Source: Lagopus muta (lineage: Eukaryota; Chordata; Aves; Galliformes; Phasianidae). Taken from it: a DNA stretch of 64,000 bases. Shown here in pieces: positions 12,401-23,749 of this stretch. The stretch lies in the NCBI RefSeq assembly GCF_023343835.1, contig NC_064437.1, forward strand, positions 1,250,001-1,314,000, written 5' to 3'. A program made the position numbers and the translations under genes. The notes under the pieces were generated by a model. It did no database searches. It saw only the letters and a program-made list of their open reading frames with translations, and was not told the DNA's origin. The number at the start of each line of letters is the position of its first letter. The stretch's first letter is position 1.

Positions 12401-13440
12401 GCTGGGACTCAGGGTGAGAAAGGCTCTGTTGTGTTGCATGGTTCCAGCCAGCAGCATTTCAGATATCAAAGCAATACAACACAGCACCTTCTCTAGGAGA
12501 GGCCACCCCTCTGAGCTCCTAACCTCTGCTTCAGAGGCACCCCAGAACACCCGAAAGAACAAGGAACAGTGAAACTCTCCTTACTTCCAGACTCTATATC
12601 AATTCCACAAATGAGTTTTTTCTTGTATTCACAATCTATTTTGCAGGTAAACATGTGTTTGCCATACGTATTGACTGGAAATGTGTTGCTTACTGAAGTG
12701 CCATAATTGCTAGTCAGTTCAGAACTGTTAAAGAAAAGAGCAATCTTGCACTGCTCGCTGTATTTCAGTTGCTTTAGCTGGCATGAGAGGGTAATGTTGG
12801 TTCCAGGCTGGACGTGAGCAGCAGTGTTAGCAGTCATGTTTCCTTTTTCACATATTTCTGCAACACCGTGGGGAAGTTTGCTGGCAGACACATTTCCTTT
12901 ACTGCACGCTTCTGCAACAGAACGGGAAAACAAACCTTTCAAATGGATATATTGCTTATCTCATAAAACATGCTACCTCTGGGAAGACAGTCGTGCCAAG
13001 TTTATCACATAAGGATAAGGATTCTTGTCTCTGAGTTGTAACTCACGATGTATGACTGTCCAGTCTTCACTGGTTGGATTAAATGGAGATCAGAAACCAA
13101 AGCCTAACTCCCAGTGATCACACCAAAAAGCCCCCAGGGCAAAATCTACTCATCTAAACTGCTTTTTTCGCTGCTGTTTAATGAATGTTGCCATGAAGAA
13201 TGGGAAGACACTCAATGGTAGCAGTGCACCAATGGGCTCTTAAGGAAAGTAAACCTAACTGAGCATCAGATTTTGCTCTCTCTAATAAGAAAGATGTTTA
13301 CTGGTGTGTCCAAATGAAAACACTAATTACCCAGTGCTTCTTTTAAGTGCTAATTGCTATATACATAAAAACGAAATCTTACCTGCTGTGATGGACATCA
13401 ACAAACAAATTGTGGCAGGTACAATCCATGCAAATTGCAT
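1..13440 (-). CDS. IL12RB2: Interleukin-12 receptor beta-2 (3' end cut by window)
   Basis: Type I cytokine receptor that pairs with IL12RB1 to bind IL-12 and signals through JAK2/TYK2 and STAT4 in T and NK cells. Coding exons, 5' to 3' on the minus strand: 13440-13383, 12911-12585, 12220-12106, 11502-11324, 10999-10863, 10327-10183, 7519-7440, 5065-4852, 4371-4171, 3368-3267, 3180-3025, 2213-2076, 1721-1637, 820-721 and 428-1 (runs off the window). Every junction has GT-AG ends and matching phase, giving about 821 codons here; the human protein is 862 aa. Order: signal peptide, Ig-like D1, two cytokine-receptor domains with WSNWS (residues 307-311), three FNIII domains, one TM helix (about 619-640), box1 IPDPAN (663-668), STAT4-type YLPS (Y793). 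Resemblance to human IL12RB2, from memory, runs the whole length, for example VLWMTALT in D6 and [10 protein letters not shown] in D4. Confidence 0.97.
721..1721 (-). CDS. IL12RB2: IL12RB2 transmembrane and box1 exons
   Basis: Exon 1721-1637 encodes the single-pass helix ([18 protein letters not shown]) and a basic stop-transfer (RPARK). Exon 820-721 completes a split Leu codon and encodes the juxtamembrane box1 region [19 protein letters not shown], close to human PQWCSREIPDPANSTCAK. Box1 is the JAK2-docking element in this family. Confidence 0.94.
2076..7519 (-). CDS. IL12RB2: IL12RB2 three membrane-proximal FNIII domains (D4-D6)
   Basis: D4 is made by exons 7519-7440 ([11 protein letters not shown]...) and 5065-4852 ([19 protein letters not shown]). 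D5 is made by 4371-4171 ([17 protein letters not shown]) and 3368-3267 ([12 protein letters not shown]). D6 is made by 3180-3025 ([18 protein letters not shown]) and 2213-2076 ([15 protein letters not shown]). Phases are 1-0-1 for D4, then 1-1 throughout. The order and sequence follow human D4-D6. Confidence 0.95.
3711..3842 (+). repeat. CR1 LINE 3'-end fragment
   Basis: Contains the shared CR1 core (GGCATTCAAGGCCAGGCTGG, then GATGTGGCTCTGGGCAGCCT) and ends in CTGTGATTCTATGA, the short terminal repeat typical of CR1. A second, older CR1 end follows at about 3866-3909 (CCTTCCAACCCAAGCCGTTC, TATGATTCT). It lies antisense within an IL12RB2 intron. Confidence 0.9.
5066..7439. other. IL12RB2 intron between the two D4 exons
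   Basis: A 2.4-kb intron with one CR1 fragment at about 6430-6762. No other coding signal was recognised. Confidence 0.7.
6430..6762 (+). repeat. CR1 LINE fragment
   Basis: Begins near GGACAAGGGGAAATGGTTCC and ends GGTCCCTTCCAACCCAATCC, ATTCTATGG. One of the longer copies. A 34-39 bp piece (TTTAGGTTGGAT/AGGTTGGATGTC context) is internally repeated. Lies in an IL12RB2 intron. Confidence 0.88.
7628..7699 (+). repeat. CR1 LINE 3' remnant
   Basis: Reads GGCAGGGGGTTGGACTCGAT, GATCTCTGGAGGTCCCTTCC and ends ATTCTGTGATGCTGTGATT, a truncated CR1 terminus. It lies about 110 bases from the IL12RB2 exon 7519-7440 acceptor. Confidence 0.85.
8361..8394 (+). repeat. CR1 terminal remnant
   Basis: A short piece, TTTCCAGCCTCGATTCTGTG then ATTCTATGG, that looks like the last bases of a CR1 copy. 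Confidence 0.6.
9952..10146 (+). repeat. CR1 LINE 3'-end fragment
   Basis: Contains GAGGGTGGTGAGGCACTG, GGATGCCCCATCCCTGCAGG and ends CAACCCAGGCCATTCTAGGA. It belongs to the closely related set at 3711, 20401, 25163, 33254, 45232 and 49511. It ends about 35 bases from an IL12RB2 exon donor (10183). Confidence 0.9.
10183..12220 (-). CDS. IL12RB2: IL12RB2 cytokine-receptor homology region (four exons)
   Basis: Exons 12220-12106, 11502-11324, 10999-10863 and 10327-10183 encode D2 and D3 (residues about 129-320). The first reads [11 protein letters not shown] and [10 protein letters not shown], the standard C-x-W opening of a class I cytokine receptor. The last carries the WSXWS box as WSNWS just before QTPEA. 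Phases run 1-2-1-0-1, the usual pattern for this family. A GGAT microsatellite (11095-11224) sits about 100 bases downstream, in transcript sense, of the 11324 donor. Confidence 0.95.
11095..11224 (+). repeat. GGAT/GGGT tetranucleotide microsatellite
   Basis: About 130 bases of GGAT units. The middle is uninterrupted, and GGGT variants lie towards both ends. Located in the IL12RB2 intron after exon 11502-11324, about 100 bases from its donor. Likely length-polymorphic. Confidence 0.97.
12585..12911 (-). CDS. IL12RB2: IL12RB2 Ig-like D1 exon
   Basis: A 327-nt exon, phase 1 to phase 1, encoding residues 20-128. It holds the cysteine-rich N-terminal Ig-like domain ([27 protein letters not shown]). 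The end corresponds to the 'ICGKDISSG' end of human IL23R D1, which shows the shared origin of the two receptors. Several N-x-S/T glycosylation sites are visible (NVSAS, NMTAN, NITLS, NSSEL). Confidence 0.93.
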
Positions 13441-13479
13441 TTTGCTCCCTCCACAGAAATGATCACCATTTACCAGTTC
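13383..13479 (-). CDS. IL12RB2: IL12RB2 start-codon exon with signal peptide
   Basis: The acceptor is after AG at 13481-13480 and the donor is GTAAGA at 13382. The ATG is at 13440-13438, with A at -3 (AAAATGC). It encodes a 19-residue hydrophobic leader ([19 protein letters not shown]) and ends in phase 1. About 39 nt of 5' UTR precede the ATG in this exon, so at least one non-coding upstream exon is implied, as in the human gene. Confidence 0.93.
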
Positions 13480-14559
13480 CTAAAAAGTGGGAAAGAAATC
13501 ATTTCAGAACTTCAGAAAATTCAAAATCCTTCCTTCATCAGTCCTTTCTGATTGATTAATGAACTCTCCTTGCTAACACTGCTGAGCTGTGGCACCAGAT
13601 GCAATCCTAAGCAGCAGCTGGATGTTACACTGGCTCTCCCCTGGCACACAGAGTCACAGACACTTGGACATGGTGCTTCAAGGAGAGGCATACTTCCTCC
13701 TTTCCCTCTCAAAGATGCTCTGCAAGCCCAGAACCAAAAACCTTGCTGCGAAAGAGAACCAGAACAGACCCTCAGTACCCCCCCATGCAAAGGACAAAGG
13801 TTTTTCTCATTCATTTCTGCTTTTGGACCTCCTGCACTGCACACTTGCAATTTTAAAATAAACTTCTTCAACTCCTTGTGACAGCTAAAATTCAACAGAA
13901 GCTGAAGCAGAAAGGACACGCCGTGCCAAGGACGTTTGAACAATCAGTATATAGAAGCACCAATTCTCAACCCTCTTCATTTTCTTCTCAAGGGAGAACA
14001 CGTGCTATTTCTCCCCAAAATGCCTTTTTTACTTGCTGCATTCCAGCAGCTGTCACAGCCCTGAAGTCCTGCACCTCTTTTGCAGCATGAACTCCTCAAT
14101 GTGCTCCTGCCAGCCAGGCAGCCTGCAGAGGTGCTGATGTAGCCCAGGGCACACAGCTCAGGCTGCCTGCACACCCAGCCTGCTGTCTGCCCACTGCTGC
14201 TGCCTACCCAGGGTTTCTGACGCTGCTGAAACCAACCAGCCACCTCACATGGGTGTCACCCCAGCCTGTTCACCACCATCCCATCCGCCTTTTAGCTCTG
14301 TCACCTCTAAGCAAACAGAACAAACGCAGAACAAGATCTGTTTCTTTGGGGAGCAGAGATGAAGAAAGAAATGAAGAAGAAGGGAGGGGTAAGAGACAGG
14401 ATGGAAACGTCTGAGGCTTCCTAGAGCCCAACACTGACACCTTCCTCACCTTTTGCAGGTGGATTTTTCTCCCCTGTCCCGTGGCAGTCTGCTGTGGCAC
14501 ACATTCGGATGGGGCAGCCAACAGCTGTGAGAGCACCAAGGAGATGGAGTTAAGGACAC
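13480..14559. other. IL12RB2 5' intron / upstream region
   Basis: No coding exon is supported. A minus-strand donor-like AAAAG|GTGAGG near 14450 could end an alternative untranslated exon. Open frames here are short and show no domain. Confidence 0.5.
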
Positions 14560-15470
14560 ACCAATGAATGGCGAGGAGAGAAGGAGCGGGTCTGCAGCGT
14601 GGGGAAACCCTGCTGAGAATCCAGAGCCAAATCCGATGTCCGCAGCGCAGACGGGAGGACGCAGCGCTCCCGCTGTTGAGGACGCGGGTTCTCTTCCACT
14701 GACCTGAGCCGGGACTTCCTACAGATTCATACAAACGTTTCATTTAAATCCTCGAGTTCTTCGGATGGAAACGTTTTGCTGCAGCACCTCGGCTCCACAC
14801 CGACACGCTGACAGCAGCCAAGTCTGTAGGTGAGTCGTAAGTGCCGGGATGAGCAATCGCAGCCCCGCGCTTCTTCAGATAAACGCTCTGCCTTCCAATA
14901 AACTGAAATTGCCACTGTGACTGGGTAAACATCCTTCTCCTTCGCTGCCAGCAAAGCCGTGCCCCAGACGCCTGAGTGAAACCCAGCAGCAGCGGATCGC
15001 TATGGAAGTGCCCTCCTCCCGCCTTACCGGCACCACGAGGAGCGCGCAGCGCCGTCGCGTTACACCCCGAAGTAAAAACGTGTTTATCGGAGGCCGTCGG
15101 GAGCACCGAGATCGGGAGCCGCCTTTACCGGGGCCGCCGGCAGCGCAACGGCGCCCGGCCGAGGGTCGTCCCGCCCGGCTGAGGTAAGCGGCCGTTAAAG
15201 GAGCTCCGCCCGCGGGGGTTTGGCTCTCGGAGCATCGCTGCCCGCCCCGGGGCGCTGGGCTCAGCTCCGCGCGTCCCACACGTGCATGCTGCCCCAGCGG
15301 CCGCGCCGCTCCCCCCGAGAAGGAACCGCGCAGCAGCAGCGCAGAACCCCGCAGGCGCGGTGCTGGGAGCCCAAATCGCGCAGCCCTGCCCGGAGCGGCC
15401 GCTGTACGGGAACGCGGGGCTGGAGTCTTGTTCCTCACGCCGTTAACGGCCGCCGCCGTATCTGAGAGAA
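14560..15470. promoter_or_regulatory. CpG island, likely IL12RB2 promoter and first non-coding exon
   Basis: A block rich in CG dinucleotides and GC boxes, densest at 15000-15460, lies 1.1 kb upstream of the first coding exon of IL12RB2. Minus-strand donor-like sites GTAAGG (exon end near 15028) and GTAAAG (near 15127) could end a non-coding exon 1. A plus-strand GAG|GTAAGC at about 15183 suggests possible divergent transcription as well. The exact start site cannot be set from sequence. Confidence 0.6.
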
Positions 15471-18400
15471 TTCCTGATGAAGCCCCTCGTTGCTCGTTTT
15501 GCTCTCGGCTGGATGTGGGTGACCGCCGTTTGGTTAAGGACAGACTTTTGCTGCGCTGAATGCTGAGCAGAGGGAGGTATTCTGCAGAGCCGCAGTGCCC
15601 CGCTCCTGAATCACACCGTAATATTCACCCTTTTTTTATAGGCAGAAGGAAATGCTGACAAAGCTCACCATCCCGTGCACTGCATGTGTCTGTGCCCTGC
15701 GAGGCTCCAAATATCACCGGTTTCCTTTTATATGTCTGTCTAATTTCCCCTCTACCTTCTTTTGGTTCACGCTACGTTTATACCTTCCAATCACACACTG
15801 TGAAGCCAGGGTCGGTGTATTTTAAAATAAGACTCCAATAGAAGTTTATATGGCAGCACATCTCTCATCGAGGCCTCATTCATTGCTTTGCCCCGCCAGG
15901 TGCCTTTAGCTTCCATTTCCAGAAGGTTTGGCAGCAGCAGCCACACACTGTGCTCAGCTGGCACCAGCAAGGCTTGGGCTGTGTCTTAACTGGTGGGTGA
16001 TGCACTGAAGGGAAGGTGCCCCCCAGGTGGCCCAAGCCATCAGATCCCTGTGTCACAATGGCAGGAACTGAACTGAGAAACACCAATCCACTGCCCACCA
16101 TGAAATGCAGTTGCTTTCTTTGTTTCTGCTTGAGGTTCAGCAGCAAACTCTGCTTTTCCATACAGTTCTTTCTCGCTGAGTTGTGTTGAAACAGAGTGTG
16201 TGTTTCCAAGAGCTGTCATGGAGCAGTTGTTGATATGCCAGGTGTTGCATAAACCTTCTGGTTTTCTATGAGGCTTTTATATGGAGTATTTCCTAGAATT
16301 AATAGAATCATTAAGGATTTGCCAAGTATTATTTTAACTGTTACTGAATTCCGCAATCTGATTTGCTTTGCTGTTGGTTGTGAAGGTCTTCATGTGCAGA
16401 GCATTCCTCCAAGGCAAGGGAACAAAGCTGAGCCTAAAGTAACTCTGTGTCATCTCTCTCAAGTCTGAATTAAGACACAGTGCTGCAAGAGCAAGCACTA
16501 CCAAAAGCTTAACCTTGTGCTTGACTGCAAAAATAAGATTGAAAGAGCACGGCCCCTGCTGCAAGTGGAGATATCGTGTGCTGAGCTCTGTACCAACCTC
16601 CCTGCACTGCCAGGGCTTCTTGGAGCAGAAGGTGATGTCAAGGGAAGTTCAGAGTCATCAGTTCTCTGAGGTGAGGTGGTGTCTGCAGTTCTAAAATGCA
16701 GCTTGGGAAAGCACCATCAGTGTCTGACATAAGGTGATGTTTGGTAGTGATGGTGAGCACGGGCTGTGGAGTATTTGTAGAAAGCAGAGAGGGCTGTGGC
16801 AGAAGAGGCCAAAGGAAAAGGTTCTAACAGTACTATTGATGGTTGCAGTGTCAGCTCTTAGAGCCCAGGCTCTTTGCCTTCTGAGACCCACAGCTGCCAG
16901 GGGTGAGCAGCAGAGCTGTTCTTCCACTGAGTCAGTTCTCAAGGGAGAAGTTTGTATGATCGAAATGAGAATGTGCCAAAGCAGAGCTGTACATGCAACA
17001 CATATGGCAACCTGGTGGGTGCAAGCTTACAGGCAGGGGGAGAATTACAAACTGTTGTATCAGATATTTACTGCCTAAATGAATTGTGGTGATTACAGAA
17101 ACAGGGGAAGGGAGGGCTTCTCTCACAGGTGGGATATGAGTCACAGGCCTGGTGCTGCCAAGCTTCCAGAGGTATAAATCTGAAAGGAGTCACCATTAGT
17201 TGTGAATAATGTGTTGAGGTCAAGGTGCTGCATGCTTCAACTCACTTTTATGATCCAATGAATGCTGGAATTAGAGAAAAAGTGTGAGCAAAGAATATGG
17301 ATTTTCCTGAATATAGGGGTGGCTGGGGGAGGCTTGGGGGTAAGGGAATCAGATATAAATGATACAATGGAATGGGAATTTATGTCATTGGCAATTTCTG
17401 CTCAACTGCCAGAAGTGAAAGATGAAATAATTTATCTGGGATCAAGTTATGTACAAAAGGAGACTTGCAAAGCAAAACAAAGCAATGCAAAACAGAGAGC
17501 TGAGAAGGGCTTAGTTGGCCAGTGCCTACAATGGGTTTGTAAGGTAAAAAAAGCTATCTAAAAATGCAATAAGTTCCAGATATTGAAAAGCCTCCTCTTT
17601 CCCAAATATTTTAATGAGAATTGGAGAAAGTTAGAGCTGATGAGGGAAGAAGACTGGAGCTGGGTCAGAGAACAGACAAGGGCTTGTGTTAAAGTTATTG
17701 CTAGAGAACACAGCATTCAAACTCAAAAGTGAAATCAGCAGATGCAGACATCACACTCTGGTTATGTCGAGCTGTAGATCTGGAAATAACCTTGAGAAAG
17801 AGCAATTGTGAAGGAAAGGTACTGAGTCATCAGCAACAAGATGATAAGTGAGGAGGGACGGCTGCGAGTTAACTACTGAATGCTTGAAAAACCATGAGAG
17901 ACAATGGGAGCCGACCCCCAGAATCTGCTGTGACTGCCATCAGTGATGGGTCATGAAAGGTAAATGGTTGCTTTTTCTCATGCGTTGGTTTCATGTAATG
18001 GTACATTTTTTGTGTGTGCTTCTGCACATCCAATGGTGCATGAGGCAACACCAAGGCAGTCGTAATGCTTGAGAAGCACAAGTATTGGTATTGTAATTAT
18101 GGTCAGTGTAATGGTTTGAGCTCACTACAGATCAGAAGCAGCACTCTCCTTCAGGCTCCACGTTTCAGCGAGTTGTGTGCACATCACAGCCTCCTTCCTT
18201 TCCTTTTCTCTTTAGGCCTCTTGGTCAGCTTTGCTCACTGGCCTCCCGCTTCCCACATTAGCAATAGGTTTGCCTGCCCTTTCGTTTGAATGCTTTTCTC
18301 CAGACAGTCGTTTCTAAAAGTTTCCTTCAGGGCCCCATTCAGCGATCTCTTTTCTGGCAACACTGCAGTTTGTGCAGCTCCCACTCTGGTGATGGAGGCC

Positions 18401-20400
18401 CCTGTGCTGGTGTGAGCTGGGTGATTCAAAGCAGGAAAACGCCTGGCTGGAAAGCAATCCAACTTACTGTGCAAGACCACGACTCACATTGTAGTAGAAG
18501 AGGAAACCCTAACTGTGGTTGAGGAGAGCCGTGTCAAACCATGGCTGAAGCTGCCCTGTGCTTGCTGCATTCATCCCATCTGCCTTTCTGCCCACCATAC
18601 CTTCAGTGAGCTTCAGCTGCCCACTGTGCAGGGTAATATTGGAGCAGCTGCTACAGCAGTCTGTGGGGTAACGATGACTTGTGTGTCTGTTTCTTCAGTG
18701 TTCCAGGTAGTCCAAGTGCTGGGTTTACAGCTGTTGTTCACACCAGTGAGCCTGCATTTGCCTTTGCCTAGCAGAATGAAATTGGTTACTTAGTTCTGCA
18801 AGCACAGCTGCTCTGCCTCCTTGAAACCAAGCAAAGTGTGGCTGAATTCACTCTGAGATATGAGTCCAACAGGGCAATTCTAGGGAATCCTACGGGGGAT
18901 GCAGTGTCATACTGCATCTTCTATGAAGTTAAGAATGATGGGGTTTTGTTGCTGCTGTTTCCAATATTCTTGTGGCAAGATAAATTCCCTTCTCTTAAGG
19001 GAGGACTTGGCTTTTTTGGTAAATATCAGTCTTGAAATCTCCTTTGATAGATCGCTTCTATAATTTGTGTTATATCCACTGTATTTAATGCTTGCTTTGA
19101 TCTTTTATCACAGTGCTGCTCCCGTTGTTTTACAAGTATTATTTCTAAAGGATTTGACTTTGTGAAGCTAACATTCACTGAAGCCATTGAAGATGTGAAA
19201 CCACAGCCTCGCTTCTCACATCCTCTTCTACAAAATTCACATTTAGTTTCAGTCTCTGCTGCTGTGCTCAGTCCTCCGACCCTTTCAAAAACTACTCTTC
19301 CCTCTTAAGGAGTGGATCCTCCTGAAGAATAGCAGTGATGAAATGCTTCAAACAGAGCATTTTTAATTGAACCTTCATACGGTCATTGCATGACTATTTT
19401 ACCTGCTGGCTTTTTTCAGCTGCCTTGTTTTCAGAATGATTTTGCTGATTGGGGCATTTGTTCATAGTGCTGTTTGCAGGTCCTGATCGCAACCTGGGCT
19501 TTGCTCTTCTGTCTCTGCATCCAGAAATCCCCAGTTTGCAGCTGTTATTTAGCTTTGTGAACCTTTACCTTCAGTTTACAGTCTAATTTTAGTCCCTGCG
19601 GCACATTTGTAGCTAAATCTCTCACAATTTACAGACAAATGTTTGTAAACCTTTCAGCATGGAGTAGACAAGCAAATGCACGTGCAGAATGCAATGAGCA
19701 GCACAAGATTACTCACTGAACATTTCCATTATCTTTGTATTCTTGTACTGTTCCAACTACTGGATGCCACATGGCGTGTTTGGACTCCAGAGGCCTTATT
19801 AGAAATAGTAATCATTGCTGTCCAGATTTTGTGATTGAGCAGCTGAGGCAATCTAACTTGCCAGTGGCTGAGCTGAGAGCAGCAGTCATCTCCTTTGTGC
19901 TTCAGTTGCAGACAGCATGCTGTGTTCTCCAGGAGAATGCATGGTATGGTGGCTGTGCAGCAGCGTACGTGATTCAAAACTGTAGCTAGTTCTGCATATT
20001 TAATGCATAACTTGCCCTATGTTTTGTTTCAAGCACACCTTCTGAGGGGTAACAGTGTGCAACAAGGCCCAGAGGGGCAGTGTCAGTACCTCTTCCATCT
20101 CAGTTTACGCTGGTAGAAGTTCACACTTGATACACTCTATGCTGACATGATGGGCTGGAGATAAGAGCTAGCAGTGAATGGCTTTGCTGTGGTCAGAGCC
20201 TGTTCAAGCTTTGAAAAGATTGCTTTTCATTTTCGTATTCCTTTTTTCGTTTATTCTCTTTTGCCATATGAAAAGATCCTTTTCACTGAGGTTGGTTTGA
20301 GCAGCAGTGAGAAACAGCACCATGGTACATCTGTGTGCCATGAACTATAGCGCCTTGAAATTTAATTACTTTACATTTAACATCCTCATCACTGAGCTCT

Positions 20401-20580
20401 TTCAGACAGTGGTGAGGCACTGACACAGGTTGCCCAAGGAGGCTGTGGATGCCCCATCCCTGCAGGCATTCAAGGCCAGGCTGGATGTGACTCTGGGCAG
20501 CCTGGGCTGCTGGTTGGTGACCTGCACACAGCAGGGGTTGGAACTGATGAGCGTTGTGCTCCTTTGCAACCCAGGCTATG
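20401..20580 (+). repeat. CR1 LINE 3'-end fragment
   Basis: Has the shared core from GTGGTGAGGCACTGACACAG to TTTGCAACCCAGGCTATG. Lies between IL12RB2 and IL23R. Confidence 0.9.
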
Positions 20581-22970
20581 TTTAAATGACTCTGCAGTCT
20601 CACGCGGACCAGTGATAGTTATGTGAGAGATTGGTGCTTGTTGGTGTATATGGTCCATGTGTAGGGACACTAGTTGGCATATGGATCCTCTGTGTGCCTC
20701 CAAAGTACTCAGAGCCCATGTTACAGTCATGGTGAAGAACCCATGCAACTCAATGTCGGACTGGTAAATAACCTGTGGAACTCACTGGCACGCAATACAG
20801 CTGCCAACAATGTAAGCAAGCTTAGAAAAAGGTTTTGAAAACATAAATACCAAGAACCAGAGAGCATGTCATATTTGGGGAAGAGGTGAATCTGGAGATG
20901 CTAAAATAAGTGTGTTAAGAATGTCACTGCAATTTGATTACGACTGCTGAGCCATCCATGTATTCAAGGTTCCCGTGACGAGGATCTTGGTGTTGTGCTT
21001 GCACGACAGCTACTTCAGTTCCTGGCACTCAGGATGCTGGGTTTTACCACTCAGTTCTGCACTTAGTGGAAAGAAGGCCCAGGCCTGATGAAAAGGCCTT
21101 TGCAAGGTCAAAGCAGGCAGAGACAAAAAGCAGACAGAAGAGCAAATCTAACAAGTCGAACATGAAGCTGAGGTCGTGACATGGCACTGGGCTGCTGACA
21201 AAATGAGAGCTGCCCTCATGCCCCAAAGCTCTCGCTGCCAGAGGCGAGCAACACAGGCATCTCCAGACCTAATCTGTTACCATGACCTACATGGGTTACA
21301 AGGGAGAGGGGGAGCCGTACTGGGTATTTTTTTGTCCTTCTTCCATTTTCTCCTGGTAAGCTGCCCATATTTTTTGGCTGCAGCATTCACCTGTGCAAAG
21401 AGACAAATCCTTCCATCCCAGTGAAACTGAAGGCAGCTCTGCTGTTAATGTGCGTGCAGTGAGACAGGGGTGAAGGTTTCAGCCCCAAACCACCGCGTGC
21501 GATGGGTTCAGCAGGGAAGGAGCCGACCTCCTCCTTGAGCACTGAAATGCTCTCAGGTATCTCTCCCAGCCAGCAAGCTGCAAGGTAAGACCAAGCTTTC
21601 AGTGCTGGTATTTGGAAGGATGAGCATTTCCATGCAGCAGTAAACACCCCACGTGTTGTGGCAGCTCAGGTAACGCAGGCAGCTCAACTCTCAGGATGTG
21701 GACATTGAAAAAAATACCTTCCACACCTCACATTCTGGCTGCTGATTGTATGTGGCTGTTCTCTTACAATTTCCTTCCTGCACAGGCAGCAATCACTAAT
21801 TTTAGACTGGCTTACATGTGAGAGTAGCATTTCAGGCTTGGAAACGGTTTTGCTACTTGCTTCTTAAGAACAAACCTATCCCATCTTTCTAGGTGACGTG
21901 CTGCTCTGTGAATGTAAGTGACAGATGGCAGAGCTCTTGATTGCGAAGAGGAAGCAACCATAGCACGCAACTATTTTGGCTTGAAGGTGTCCAGGACTAA
22001 ATGACAAAACTGATCGATTTGTGCAATAGCTGTTAGAGAAAAGCACACATTGCCTAGCAACATTCAAAAGGAAAATTATAATCTCTAGGTTTTGCTGCCA
22101 ACAGTCATCAAGTGGGTAATACTAGACAACTAATTACATGTAGGGTAGCATTTATATTAGCTTTGTAATTCTTATAAAAGTATTCTGAGTCTTGCTATGA
22201 CTGTTTTACAGCCTTTGGTTTGGTAATGCACAGTCAGGTGATCTTGTTTCCTTTTTTTCTTTTATTTTTTTACCATTTTGTTCATGTCAGCCTTACAAAA
22301 TACATCCCCTGCGTGTGTTCCCTGCAACGTGCGCAGCCAGCTCCGTTACCCTGAGCTGGGTGAGATGCACAGACCCCTCAGTGAGTGAAATCACACATAT
22401 TGACACGCAGTTCAGAGGCTCCTTTGTGCTACCTGTTGTTAGCGGTGCTGCAGTGCCCAAGATCCTGCTCTGAGCAGCATGGAGGAGGCTTCAGGACCAA
22501 TGCCCTCCCCTCGCTGCACCCTGAGCCCCATGCAGTGCTGCCTGCATGGCACTAACTCCTGCCCACCCTGAGCACACAGCTCTGGCATAAAAACAGTCTT
22601 TGCTGTGATAAGAGGTAGGAGAGAAGGACCAGTAGAACAAACCTTAGGGAGAGCATTGCTCATGGAATGCTGAGCCATTTTACAGGGTATAGTAAACTCC
22701 TTCTATGCTTGTATTCCTTCAGAGCATTTCAAGTGTTTCCTTAAAAGGTTGGGGTGATCAGTCAAAGAAGTGATAATAATCCAACCTCTCACATTCCCAG
22801 GGTGTTTCTGCTTGCCATCTTGCAAGGCCACCTCTGACATCCTGGGCAAACTTTTAACTGCTTTCAAGACCACTCAGCAGGAAGGAGACTCTGATATTTT
22901 GTTTTCTGCATCTCAGAAGATCCAAATTTCCTCATATGCACTGAATATGAGTGGGAGCTATTGGTGATGG

Positions 22971-23035
22971 GTGAACGGTTGGACTGGATGATCTTTTAGG
23001 TCTTTTCCAACCTTGGTGATTCTATGATTCTATGA
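22971..23035 (+). repeat. CR1 LINE 3' remnant
   Basis: Reads GGTTGGACTGGATGATCTTT, then TTCCAACCTTGGTGATTC and TATGATTCTATGA, with the duplicated terminal octamer. Confidence 0.88.
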
Positions 23036-23749
23036 ATAAATGCCATTTCTCTCTGCCGTGTTCTGCTTCATACAGAGCAGCAAAGCCAAACTGCAGACAA
23101 ACTGACATGAGGTGATGAATCCTTCATCCAAAATGAAGAATCTGCCCAGTGACAAATGGAGACAGAGATTTTCAGCGGGGCTGGCAGGCCAAGATGATGA
23201 AGGTTTGTTCTTACCTGATGGATTTTTTTCTTACTGAATGGAAAGGAAAATGGAATTGGGCTATTCTGTCAAACAGAAAAGATTTCGTATGGTATCCATG
23301 GCTGCTGCATAATGTGTAAATTGTCCTCATTGTAGTGTCTCTTCATTGGGGGTGATCCCAAGCTATTTTACACGCTTCAGCCAGAATATCTCAGGGATGG
23401 TTTTATCCATCTTGAAGGCAATCAGCTCCAGGTGTTACATGTTCTGTATATTTAACAAGAGAGTGCCTTAGGCTAATAATTGAAGCAGAATGCATCCTGT
23501 AAGAATCACCTGCTTTGTATTGCAGTTCCTACAGGAATCCAAGCTCACATTTTTGTGTTTGTAAAAACATGAGGTAAAATTAAAATGATGTTTTACTGGC
23601 CAAGGCATCCAAAAGCTATCTGTGGTCAGTTAAGGGGGAGAGTTTCAGATCTGGAGTTTTGTTTTGGCTCTGATGTTTGAAATCTCAAAGGCAGATATGT
23701 GTCACGATGGGATTGTCACAAGTCTGTGGGCTTTTAATCACGGCTTCTC

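Larger units (their letters stand above)
15471..23749. other. Non-coding interval between IL12RB2 and IL23R
   Basis: About 8.3 kb with no open frame resembling a protein domain. The part next to 23750 must include the IL23R 3' UTR. Minus-strand AATAAA matches occur (for example + strand tttatt at 22261), but none stands out. CR1 fragments lie at 20401-20580 and 22971-23035. A T-helper enhancer could sit here, but nothing in the sequence proves it. Confidence 0.6.
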
